Of a DNA stretch of 64,000 bases, positions 53,391-61,051 are shown piece after piece. Made by a program: the position numbers and the translations under genes. The stretch's first letter is position 1. Every line of letters begins with the position of its first letter. The stretch is from Anaerotignum lactatifermentans (GTDB taxonomy: Bacteria > Bacillota > Clostridia > Lachnospirales > Anaerotignaceae). The stretch is from contig NZ_JACSNY010000008.1 of NCBI RefSeq assembly GCF_016902535.1, positions 1-64,000 on the forward strand, read 5' to 3'. Below the pieces are notes generated by a model, which saw only the letters and a program-made list of their open reading frames with translations, ran no database searches and was not told where the DNA came from.

Positions 53391-55313
53391 TTGAACAAAT
53401 ATTGGCGGTCAGCCGGTTTATACGTGCTGATATTTATTGTGATCTTCGCCATCGTTTCTTTCAGCGGACAGGGTATCGTCCCGCAGGAAAAAGAAGTGGT
53501 GGTCTATACGTACAGCGACCTTTTGACGTCCTTGCGCAAGGATGATGTAAAAAGCATCTCCATCACCAAGGCCACAGAGGTATCTGACTACGGTATGGCG
53601 GAAGCGGTACTGGATGACGGTACGAAGATCTCCGTGAACCTGCCCAGCGTAACGGCGTTTATGCAGGAGATCAATGATCTGCCCATGGAGGGCAGTGATC
53701 TGGAGATCATTTCCGCGGAGGCTCAGAAGCAGAGCCTGCTTTCGGCGATGCTGCCGACACTGATCCTCATGGGCATTATGGTGGTTATCATGGTAGTGCT
53801 CTTTGGCAGGATGCAGGGGGGCGGCGGAAAGATGGCCTCCTTCGGCAAGAGCCGGGCAAAAATGAATCTGGATGAAAACAACAAAGTCACCTTTGACAAC
53901 GTGGCCGGCTGTGATGAGGAAAAGGCCGAGCTGGAGGAACTGGTGCACTTCCTGAAAAATCCTAAGAAATTTACGGATTTGGGAGCGAGAATCCCCAAAG
54001 GCGTTCTGCTGGTGGGCCCTCCCGGTACCGGTAAAACACTGCTGGCAAAGGCCGTCGCCGGTGAGGCCAACGTGCCGTTTTTCAGCATTTCCGGTTCCGA
54101 CTTCGTAGAGATGTTCGTCGGCGTGGGCGCGTCCCGTGTCCGTGACCTCTTCGACCAGGCAAAGAAAAACGCCCCCAGTATCGTCTTTATCGACGAGATT
54201 GACGCGGTGGGCCGGCGCAGAGGCGCAGGTCTTGGCGGCGGACATGACGAAAGAGAACAGACATTGAACCAGCTGCTGGTAGAGATGGACGGTTTCGGTA
54301 TCAATGAAAGCGTTATTATCATCGCTGCCACCAACCGGGCGGATATTCTGGACCCCGCTCTGCTCAGACCGGGCCGTTTCGACCGTCAGGTCTATGTAGG
54401 CAGACCGGACGTAAAGGGCAGAGAAGCCATCCTGCGGGTACACTCCAAAGGCAAGCCCATGGCGCCGGAGGTAGACCTGAAGGTAGTAGCCCAGACCACA
54501 GCGGGCTTTACCGGGGCGGATCTGGCCAACCTGCTGAACGAGGCGGCGCTGCTGTCCGCCAGAGACGGCAAGAAAGCCATCGACATGGAGGAGATCCAGA
54601 AGGCTCTCATCAAGATCGGTGTTGGTACAGAAAAGAAAACGAGAGTCATTTCCGAAAAGGAAAAATATATTACGGCATACCACGAAAGCGGTCATGCCAT
54701 CCTCTTTGAGGTACTCAGTGAGCTGGACCCTGTCCACAGCATTTCCATTATCCCTACGGGCATGGCCGGCGGCTATACCATGCCTTTGCCCGGTGAGGAC
54801 AAGATGTATATGACGAAGCTGTTTATGGAACAGGAAATCGTCAGCCTGCTGGGCGGCCGCGCGGCGGAGGCTCTTGTCATCAAGGACATTACCACAGGCG
54901 CCTCCAACGATATCGAACGTGCCACCGCCATGGCAAGAAGCATGGTAACACAGTACGGTATGAGCGATATTCTGGGCCCTATCCAGTTTGGGGATGACAG
55001 CAACGAGGTATTTATCGGCAGAGACTGGGGTCACACCAGAAATTACAGTGAGGCCGTAGCTACTACCATCGACGAGGAAGTAAAACGGATCGTGACCAAA
55101 GGCTACAACGAAGCGTTGCAGATTCTGCGGGACAACATGGAGGTCCTGCACGCTTCCGCCAAGCTGCTGGTAGAAAAAGAGAAAGTAACAGGCGAGGAAT
55201 TCAGACAGCTGTTTGACCCGTCTGTAAGAGCAAATATCCTGGGGCTGACCGTGGAAGAGGAAGAAGCGCCTTCCGCACAGACACAGGAAGAGGATCATCA
55301 GACAGAAATGTAA
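53391..55313 (+). CDS. ftsH: ATP-dependent zinc metalloprotease FtsH
   Basis: A 640-residue membrane-anchored AAA protease. Two membrane helices (about 7-27 and 120-138) flank the extracytoplasmic domain. The AAA module has Walker A GPPGTGKT near residue 207, Walker [12 protein letters not shown] and the second region of homology. The zinc site is HESGH near residue 431. It degrades misfolded membrane proteins and regulators and is a sporulation-control factor in Bacillus. Start TTG follows AGGGGGG. A thioesterase gene follows 16 bases later. Confidence 0.97.
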   Translation: MNKYWRSAGLYVLIFIVIFAIVSFSGQGIVPQEKEVVVYTYSDLLTSLRKDDVKSISITKATEVSDYGMAEAVLDDGTKISVNLPSVTAFMQEINDLPMEGSDLEIISAEAQKQSLLSAMLPTLILMGIMVVIMVVLFGRMQGGGGKMASFGKSRAKMNLDENNKVTFDNVAGCDEEKAELEELVHFLKNPKKFTDLGARIPKGVLLVGPPGTGKTLLAKAVAGEANVPFFSISGSDFVEMFVGVGASRVRDLFDQAKKNAPSIVFIDEIDAVGRRRGAGLGGGHDEREQTLNQLLVEMDGFGINESVIIIAATNRADILDPALLRPGRFDRQVYVGRPDVKGREAILRVHSKGKPMAPEVDLKVVAQTTAGFTGADLANLLNEAALLSARDGKKAIDMEEIQKALIKIGVGTEKKTRVISEKEKYITAYHESGHAILFEVLSELDPVHSISIIPTGMAGGYTMPLPGEDKMYMTKLFMEQEIVSLLGGRAAEALVIKDITTGASNDIERATAMARSMVTQYGMSDILGPIQFGDDSNEVFIGRDWGHTRNYSEAVATTIDEEVKRIVTKGYNEALQILRDNMEVLHASAKLLVEKEKVTGEEFRQLFDPSVRANILGLTVEEEEAPSAQTQEEDHQTEM

Positions 55314-55329
55314 GAAAGGGGTCTTTCAA

Positions 55330-55728
55330 GTGGATTTCAACAACATCGTACCCGGCATGAGCTATGAAAGAGAATACGTTGTAGAGGAAAGCGATACAGC
55401 GGCACACTTTGGTAATGATAAGGTGCCTGTATTTGCCTCTCCTAAGTTGCTGTCCTGGATCGAAGGCACAGCCATCGGCACAGTAGCGCCTTTCCTGCCG
55501 GAAGGCTGGGAAACCGTAGGCACAACCTTTGATTTCAAGCATCTGGCCGCAACACCTGTGGGTATGAAAGTGCGTGTGGTAACAGAACTGACAGAGGTAA
55601 ACGGCAAGCTGCTGACCTTCAGCGTAAAGGCTTACGACGAAGTGGATAAGATCTGCGAAGGTACCCATGGCCGTGCCATTATCGAACTGAAAAAATTCCT
55701 GAGCCGCGTAAACGCGAAAGCGAAATAA
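55330..55728 (+). CDS. FlK-like thioesterase family protein
   Basis: A 132-residue hot-dog protein of the fluoroacetyl-CoA-thioesterase-like family. The FlK catalytic triad positions T42-E50-H76 (same spacing) correspond to S37 (FASPKL), E45 (SWIEGTA) and H71 (FDFKHLAA). The start is GTG after GAAAGGGG. It is cotranscribed with ftsH. Homologues are widely annotated as thioesterases with unknown acyl-CoA substrate; real fluoroacetate resistance is not implied. Confidence 0.8.
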   Translation: MDFNNIVPGMSYEREYVVEESDTAAHFGNDKVPVFASPKLLSWIEGTAIGTVAPFLPEGWETVGTTFDFKHLAATPVGMKVRVVTELTEVNGKLLTFSVKAYDEVDKICEGTHGRAIIELKKFLSRVNAKAK

Positions 55729-55767
55729 GTCCCCGGACTTGTTTCCACGGCGATAGAAACCCAAGGC

Positions 55768-55812
55768 AAAGTGATAAGACCGCGGAGAACAGGACGGTCT
55801 TATCACTTTTTT
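55768..55812 (+). terminator. Terminator after ftsH-thioesterase
   Basis: AAAGTGATAAGACCG pairs with CGGTCTTATCACTTT (55795-55809) and runs into six T. Confidence 0.88.
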
Positions 55813-55840
55813 GCGTTTGGAGCGGGAAAGGAGAAGGAAG

Positions 55841-56818
55841 ATGTATCGAATTTTAGAGATCCTGCGGCAGAAGGAGGGCTTTGTTTCCGGCGAGGAACTG
55901 GGGCGGCAGCTTTCTGTTTCCCGGGCCGCTGTATGGAAAGGCATCAAAAAGCTGCGGGAGGAAGGCTATGTCATCGAAGCGGTGACCAACCGGGGGTATC
56001 GTCTGATCCGGGAGGAGAGTCTTTATAACGCCAGAGAGCTGGAGGCGGGCATGACTACAAAGCGAATGGGCCGCAAAGTGTATTTTTTCGCCGAAACGGA
56101 TACCACCAACAACCGGGCCAGAGAACTGGCACTGGAGGGGGCGCCGGAGGGCACGCTGGTGGTGGCGGAGCGGCAGACGGCAGGCCGGGGCCGCCGGGGC
56201 AAGGTCTGGGAGTCCCCTGTGGGCGTCGGTATCTGGATGAGCCTGATTCTGCGGCCGGAGATTCTGCCGGCGGAGGCCTCGGTGCTGACCCTTATGTGCG
56301 GTCTGGCTGCGGCGGAAGCCATTGAGGAAATGACGGGACTGAAAGCGGGCATTAAATGGCCCAATGACGTATTGATCCATGGGAAAAAGACGGTGGGCAT
56401 CCTGACGGAAATGGACTGCGAAATGAGTCAGGTGCATTTTGTCATCCCCGGCATTGGCATCAATGTCAATACGGAGGAATTTCCGCCGGAACTGGCGCAG
56501 GTGGCTACTTCCCTTTATCTGGAAAGCGGAAAGACCGTTTCCCGCTGTGCGCTGGTCCAGAAGATCATGGAGCGGATAGAAGTTCATTATGACCGTTTTC
56601 TGGAGAGCGGAAGTTTTTCTTCCATGCTGGCGGATTACGCGCAACGCTGTGTCACACTGGGCCGGGAGGTTCATGTGCTGGGCCGGGAATCCTTCTGGGC
56701 GGAGGCCCTGTCCGTTACGCCGGAGGGGGAACTGCTGGTCAGAAGAAAAGATAATGGCGCCGAGGAAGTGGTATTTTCCGGCGAGGTATCCATAAGAGGA
56801 GTGATGGGATATGAATAA
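55841..56818 (+). CDS. birA: Biotin-protein ligase / biotin operon repressor BirA
   Basis: A 325-residue bifunctional BirA. The N-terminal winged helix (residues 1-65; ILRQKEGFVSGEELGRQLSVSRAAVWKGIKKLREEGY) gives DNA binding, the catalytic domain has the biotin loop GRGRRGKVWESP and KWPNDVLI, and a C-terminal SH3-like cap. It attaches biotin to carboxylases and can repress biotin genes; none of those are nearby. ATG at 55841 follows AAAGGAG. It overlaps the next gene by 8 bases. Confidence 0.96.
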   Translation: MYRILEILRQKEGFVSGEELGRQLSVSRAAVWKGIKKLREEGYVIEAVTNRGYRLIREESLYNARELEAGMTTKRMGRKVYFFAETDTTNNRARELALEGAPEGTLVVAERQTAGRGRRGKVWESPVGVGIWMSLILRPEILPAEASVLTLMCGLAAAEAIEEMTGLKAGIKWPNDVLIHGKKTVGILTEMDCEMSQVHFVIPGIGINVNTEEFPPELAQVATSLYLESGKTVSRCALVQKIMERIEVHYDRFLESGSFSSMLADYAQRCVTLGREVHVLGRESFWAEALSVTPEGELLVRRKDNGAEEVVFSGEVSIRGVMGYE

Positions 56819-57185
56819 AAAAATACTGGCTGCGGCGGATTACGCTCAGCAGAAATATTATCTGGAGCCGGAGTTCTCCGCCCTGCCGGAGAGTATTCAG
56901 GAAGAGGTGCGGGTATTCTGCGTGCTGCTGGCTCAGAAGCTGTGCTGTACCTTTCTGGTGGGCTTTCATGAGGACGGCAGTCTGTATTTCGAGACGGTGA
57001 AGCGGGAGGATGATTTCGACTTCGACGACATCGGCGCGGAGCTGGAGATCAAACGTCTCCAGCGGGAGAAAAAGGAACTGCTGCGGGCGCTGGAACTGTG
57101 GTACGCCGTGTATTTTACGGAGGACGGAGAGAAAATCCGCCGGGAATTGCTGGAAAAAGAAGGTAATTTCCGGGAAAAAGCATGA
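56811..57185 (+). CDS. DUF6145-like small protein
   Basis: A 124-residue soluble protein beginning ILAAADYAQQKYYLEPEFSALPESIQEEVRVFCVLLAQKLCC, then FHEDGSLYFET, IGAELEIKRLQREKKELLRALELWY. This pattern fits DUF6145 as I recall it. It follows birA with an 8-base overlap and is probably cotranscribed. Function unknown. Confidence 0.65.
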   Translation: MNKKILAAADYAQQKYYLEPEFSALPESIQEEVRVFCVLLAQKLCCTFLVGFHEDGSLYFETVKREDDFDFDDIGAELEIKRLQREKKELLRALELWYAVYFTEDGEKIRRELLEKEGNFREKA

Positions 57186-57222
57186 GTTTGTATAAAAAAT
57201 AACAAAAGTTTTCAAAAAAACA

Positions 57223-57364
57223 TTGTAATAATCTCAATTATTGTTATAATGAATAGGGTTAAACGAAAACAGACAAAAGCGGCGGAAAAAGATGTCATCC
57301 TGCGGGGAGATATACCTTTTCCCTTTGTTTGGGAGCGTTTGGCCAAAGTCACCCAAATCATCTT
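57223..57364 (+). promoter_or_regulatory. Promoter and structured leader of the ECF transporter gene
   Basis: TTGTAA (57223-57228) and TATAAT (57245-57250) are 16 bases apart. The leader can form a three-way junction: P1 AAGATG (57289-57294) with CATCTT (57359-57364); P2 GGGAGA (57305-57310) with TTTCCC (57318-57323); P3 GTTTGGG (57327-57333) with CCCAAAT (57352-57358). The start codon lies about 40 bases downstream. Such a fold can be a small-molecule switch, but I recognise no known class. Confidence 0.45.
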
Positions 57365-57405
57365 ATATCTTACACATGAGAGTGAGAATGAAAGGAGAAC
57401 AGAAT

Positions 57406-58071
57406 ATGGAAAACGATGTTGTAGTAGTAGAAAACAATGAGGCTGTGGTACAAACCAAAAAGTCCATGAAGCTGACCACGGCGGAAATGACCACCATCGG
57501 TCTGATGATCGCTGTGCTGTTGGTGATGTCCTTTACGCCCCTGGGGTATTTCCACACATTAGGTCTGGATATTTCCCTGATGATGATTCCCGTGGGGATC
57601 GGCGCCATGATTATCGGGCCCAAGGCAGGGCTTTTGCTGGGATTCGTCTTCGGCGCCACCAGCTTTTATCAGGCACTGACCGGCGCGTCCGCCTTCAGCG
57701 CTATGATGATGAACATTAACCCCTTCTATACCTTCCTGGTCTGCATCCCTACCAGAATGCTTATGGGATGGCTGACCGGCATGATCTTCCTTGGGGTGAA
57801 GAAGATCGACCGTACCAATACAGTATGTTATTTCATCGGCGGATTTTTCGCAGCCTTTTTGAATACGGTATTTTTTATGGGAATGCTGTTGCTGTGCTTC
57901 TGGAACACAGACTTTATTCAGGAAATCAACGCTACACTGGGCAACCTGAATCCTCTGCTGTTCGTAGCGGCCTTTGTAGGCGTCAATGGTCTGCTGGAAA
58001 TGCCTTCCAGCTGTATCGTGGGCGGTTTTATTTCCAAGGCCCTGAGCAAAGCCATCCATAAAAGACGCTGA
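57406..58071 (+). CDS. ECF transporter S component, probably pantothenate-type
   Basis: A 221-residue membrane protein with six helices, the substrate-binding S subunit of an energy-coupling factor importer. A cytosolic N-terminal stretch with acidic residues and KKSMKLTTAEMTTIGLM leads into the helices; GPKAGLLLGFVFGATSFYQALTG and INPFYTFLVCIPTRMLMGWLTGMI are the family segments. Its position before two pantothenate kinase genes suggests PanT-like pantothenate uptake, an inference from synteny. The energising module (ecfA, ecfA', ecfT) is not here. ATG at 57406 follows AAAGGAG. Confidence 0.8.
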   Translation: MENDVVVVENNEAVVQTKKSMKLTTAEMTTIGLMIAVLLVMSFTPLGYFHTLGLDISLMMIPVGIGAMIIGPKAGLLLGFVFGATSFYQALTGASAFSAMMMNINPFYTFLVCIPTRMLMGWLTGMIFLGVKKIDRTNTVCYFIGGFFAAFLNTVFFMGMLLLCFWNTDFIQEINATLGNLNPLLFVAAFVGVNGLLEMPSSCIVGGFISKALSKAIHKRR

Positions 58072-58107
58072 ACACTGCATGGAAAATAAAAGCACGGGGC
58101 TGCCCTA

Positions 58108-58172
58108 GGGCATCTTCATAGGAAAACAGATATTTCCGGAATCCTTGCAAGAAAGAGGATTCCGGAAATTCA
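58108..58172 (+). repeat. Terminator inside a shared intergenic repeat, copy C
   Basis: Stem ATTTCCGGAATCC (58132-58144) with GGATTCCGGAAAT (58157-58169) after the ECF gene. The stretch GGGCATCTTCATAGGAAAAC (from 58108) matches copy A upstream of its stem. Confidence 0.6.
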
Positions 58173-58210
58173 ATTTTGATCGGAATTGTTTTCTTATAAA
58201 GACAGCCATT

Positions 58211-58259
58211 GCAGTTCTCCTTAAGAAAATAGTTATTTTCTTAAGGGGAGGCTGCTTTT
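58211..58259. terminator. Long palindrome before the first coaX
   Basis: GCAGTTCTCCTTAAGAAAAT (58211-58230) pairs with ATTTTCTTAAGGGGAGGCTGC (58235-58255) around AGTT, about 20 bp with small bulges, followed by TTTTC. It could end the ECF transcript or regulate coaX1; no clear promoter for coaX1 was found after it. Confidence 0.5.
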
Positions 58260-58332
58260 CCCGTGCTTTTTTTGGGTAACAGCTTCCTTCTGACGGGGGA
58301 AGAAACGTAAGAAACAGGAGAGAACTGCGGTT

Positions 58333-59109
58333 ATGATTTTAGTCATTGATGTAAGCAACACAAACAGTACGCTGGGCGTATTCGATGGGGACAAGCTGGT
58401 GGCCAACTGGCGGCTGTCTACTCTCAGCAGCCGTACCTCTGACGAGACGGGGATGATGATTCGGATGCTTTTTGTCCATTCCGATGTTTCCGTGGATCAG
58501 ATCGAGGCGGTAGTGGTATCCTCCGTGGTGCCTAATGTGATGTATTCCCTGCTCAACGGTATTCGGAAGTATCTGAACCGGGAGCCTATGGTGGTGCGGG
58601 CCGGCATGAAAACCGGCATCAATCTGCGGATGGAGAACCCCAAGGAAATGGGGACAGACCGTATTGTCAATCTGGTGGCGGCCTATGAGATCTACGGCGG
58701 CCCCGCCATTGTGGTGGATTACAGTACGGCTACGACCTTTGACGTGGTCAGCGCGGCCGGAGAATTTCTGACAGGCATTACTGCGCCGGGAATCCAGATC
58801 TGCGCCGATGCTTTGACCCAGAGAGCGGCACAGCTGCCTAAAATCGAGATCAAGCGTCCTGCCAGCCTCATCACCAAAAACACGGTGGAAAGCATACAGG
58901 CGGGATTGGTGGAAAGCCATATCGGGGAGACCATCTATATTATCGAGCAGATCAAGGAAGGACTGGGACTGCCGGAGATGAAGGTCATCGCCACCGGCGG
59001 ACTGGCGAAGGTCATTGACGAAAACAGCGAGATTTTTGACGTATACGACCCTGTGCTGGCACTGCAGGGACTGCGGCTCATCTATGAGAAGAACAAAAAC
59101 AGAAGGTAA
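58333..59109 (+). CDS. coaX: Type III pantothenate kinase, first of tandem pair (divergent copy)
   Basis: A 258-residue CoaX-family ASKHA kinase, the first step of coenzyme A synthesis from pantothenate. The adenosine-phosphate loop reads DVSNTN where the family has DVGNTN, the second phosphate loop reads DYSTATTFD where the family has D-x-GTATT, and GTDRIVN replaces GADRIVN; the catalytic aspartate of that motif is kept. Its ITAPGIQICADALTQRAAQLPKIE segment is intact. The paralogue follows 12 bases later. The changes at both glycine loops suggest altered or regulatory function; this is inference. Confidence 0.88.
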   Translation: MILVIDVSNTNSTLGVFDGDKLVANWRLSTLSSRTSDETGMMIRMLFVHSDVSVDQIEAVVVSSVVPNVMYSLLNGIRKYLNREPMVVRAGMKTGINLRMENPKEMGTDRIVNLVAAYEIYGGPAIVVDYSTATTFDVVSAAGEFLTGITAPGIQICADALTQRAAQLPKIEIKRPASLITKNTVESIQAGLVESHIGETIYIIEQIKEGLGLPEMKVIATGGLAKVIDENSEIFDVYDPVLALQGLRLIYEKNKNRR

Positions 59110-59121
59110 GGAGGGGAGAAA

Positions 59122-59889
59122 ATGCTTTTGGTAATCGACGTGGGCAACACCAATTATGTGCTGGGGGTGTACCACAAGGACAGACTCATCAAATGCTGGC
59201 GCATGGCTACGGCCGGTGTGCGTACAGCGGACGAGACGGGTATTTTCATCCATTCCCTCTTTGACAATTCCGATGTAAAGGCCAGCAGCATCGAGGCGGT
59301 CATCATTTCTTCCGTAGTGCCGGATATTATGTATTCCCTGACCCAGGGCATCCGGAAATACTTCGGCATTGAGCCTATGCTGGTATCTGTGGGTATGAAA
59401 ACGGGCATCTCCATCCGGCGGGACAATCCCAAAGCCGTTGGGGCGGACCGTATCGTGAATCTGGTGGCGGCCAACGAAATTTACGGCGGCCCGGCCATGG
59501 TCATTGACTATGGCACAGCCAATACCTTTGACGTCATCAATGAAAAATCCGAGTTTATCACCGGTTTGATTACACCGGGCATTTCCATCTGCGCCGACGC
59601 TCTGACCCAGAGAGCGGCACAGCTGCCCAAAATCGAAATCAAAAAGCCCCGGTCCATTATTGTGAAAAATACCGTGGGCAGTATTCAGGCAGGGCTGGTG
59701 CTGGGCCATATCGGCCAGACGAAATATATCATTTCCCGGCTGAAGGAAGAACTGAATCTGCCGGAGATGAAGGTCATCGCCACCGGCGGACTGGCAAGAA
59801 TCATCGACCCGGACAAAAAGATATTCGACGTGCTGGACCCTGTTTTAACATTGAAGGGTCTGAAGATACTTTATCACAAAAATAAATAA
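59122..59889 (+). CDS. coaX: Type III pantothenate kinase, second of tandem pair
   Basis: A 255-residue CoaX. It keeps the canonical DVGNTNYVLGVY start, GADRIVNLVAANEIYGGP and VIDYGTANTFDVI (second threonine of GTATT changed to asparagine), with ITPGISICADALTQRAAQLPKIEI and IGQTKYIISRLKEEL. It is the copy that looks most like an ordinary kinase. It starts 12 bases after its paralogue with AAGGAGGGG. A 37-base block is nearly identical in both genes (from about 58979 and 59767), so they are recently duplicated or gene-converted. Confidence 0.93.
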   Translation: MLLVIDVGNTNYVLGVYHKDRLIKCWRMATAGVRTADETGIFIHSLFDNSDVKASSIEAVIISSVVPDIMYSLTQGIRKYFGIEPMLVSVGMKTGISIRRDNPKAVGADRIVNLVAANEIYGGPAMVIDYGTANTFDVINEKSEFITGLITPGISICADALTQRAAQLPKIEIKKPRSIIVKNTVGSIQAGLVLGHIGQTKYIISRLKEELNLPEMKVIATGGLARIIDPDKKIFDVLDPVLTLKGLKILYHKNK

Positions 59890-59899
59890 ATTCCGCAGG

Positions 59900-59936
59900 C
59901 AGGCGGCGGACGGAAGCATCCGGGCCTGTCTGTTTT
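59900..59936 (+). terminator. Terminator after the coaX pair
   Basis: CAGGCGGCGGA pairs with TCCGGGCCTG with a bulge, then TCTGTTTTA. Confidence 0.65.
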
Positions 59937-59961
59937 ATTATGAGAAGGAAAGGAGGAGTTT

Positions 59962-60930
59962 ATGAAGATCGGAACACTGGAACTGGAAAACAACGTCTTT
60001 CTGGCGCCCATGGCCGGGGTGACAGACCTGCCCTTCCGCCTTCTGTGCAAGGAAATGGGCTGCGGTCTGGTCTATTCGGAAATGGTCAGTGCCAAGGGCA
60101 TATTATACGATAACAAAAACACCACGGAACTGCTGCGGGTGGAAGAAGGGGAGCGGCCTACGGCCATCCAGCTCTTTGGCTCCGACCCGGAGATTCTGGG
60201 GCAGATGGGGCGCAAGATTGAGCCGTATCCCTTTGATATTATTGATGTGAACATGGGATGTCCCGCGCCGAAGATTGTCAAAAACGGCGAGGGCAGCGCC
60301 CTTATGAAAACGCCGGAGCTGGTGGGAAGGATCGTCCGCTCTCTGGTGGAGAGCCAGAAGAAGCCGGTGACCATCAAATTCCGCAAGGGCTTTGACGACG
60401 ACCATCTCAACGCTGTGGAGATCGCGAAGATTGCCGAGGCCAACGGCGCCAGCGCTGTGGCGGTCCACGGCAGGACAAGAGAACAGTATTACAGCGGCAA
60501 GGCGGACTGGGAGACCATCCGTCAGGTAAAAGAAGCAGTGTCCATTCCCGTCATTGGCAACGGGGATGTGTTTACGCCCCAGGACGCCAAGGCACTGCTG
60601 GAGGAGACGGGCTGCGACGCCATTATGATCGGCAGAGGCGCCCAGGGGAATCCATGGATCTTCCGGCGGGTGCTTCATTATCTGAGGACAGGGGAACTGC
60701 TGCCGGAGCCTACGGCACAGGAACGGGTGGAAATGGCCCTGCGCCATGCCCGGATGCTCATAGACTACAAAGGCGACTATATTGGCGTCAGAGAGATGCG
60801 CAAGCATATGGCATGGTATATGAAGGGACTGCCCGGGGCTTCTGTCCTCAGAGGCAGTATGAACCAGATGGAAAGCTACGAGGAGATGGAACGTCTTCTG
60901 CGGGCATATCTGGAACAGCAGAATCCATAA
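59962..60930 (+). CDS. dusB: tRNA-dihydrouridine synthase B
   Basis: A 322-residue FMN-dependent tRNA dihydrouridine synthase. Motifs: [35 protein letters not shown] with the catalytic cysteine, [20 protein letters not shown] and [12 protein letters not shown]. The C-terminal helical domain ends with the [13 protein letters not shown] segment. This is the DusB type typical of Firmicutes, often near ftsH, hpt and tilS as here. ATG follows GAAAGGAGG. Confidence 0.95.
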   Translation: MKIGTLELENNVFLAPMAGVTDLPFRLLCKEMGCGLVYSEMVSAKGILYDNKNTTELLRVEEGERPTAIQLFGSDPEILGQMGRKIEPYPFDIIDVNMGCPAPKIVKNGEGSALMKTPELVGRIVRSLVESQKKPVTIKFRKGFDDDHLNAVEIAKIAEANGASAVAVHGRTREQYYSGKADWETIRQVKEAVSIPVIGNGDVFTPQDAKALLEETGCDAIMIGRGAQGNPWIFRRVLHYLRTGELLPEPTAQERVEMALRHARMLIDYKGDYIGVREMRKHMAWYMKGLPGASVLRGSMNQMESYEEMERLLRAYLEQQNP

Positions 60931-60937
60931 AAACGGC

Positions 60938-60983
60938 AAAGCGCCGGCACGAACCCGAAAGGGAGGTGCCGGCGCTTTTTTTG
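60938..60983 (+). terminator. Terminator after dusB
   Basis: AAAGCGCCGGCAC pairs with GTGCCGGCGCTTT (60966-60978), followed by T-rich sequence. Confidence 0.9.
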
Positions 60984-61051
60984 GTGTTGTGGGGCGAAAA
61001 GGGAGATACGCCCCTGTATGGTATATCCAAGAGGATAGGGAGTGGCTGCGG

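Noticed and set aside
53418-55298. A 626-codon minus-strand frame antisense to ftsH
   Set aside because: ftsH is certain by its motifs; the antisense frame shows no domain pattern.
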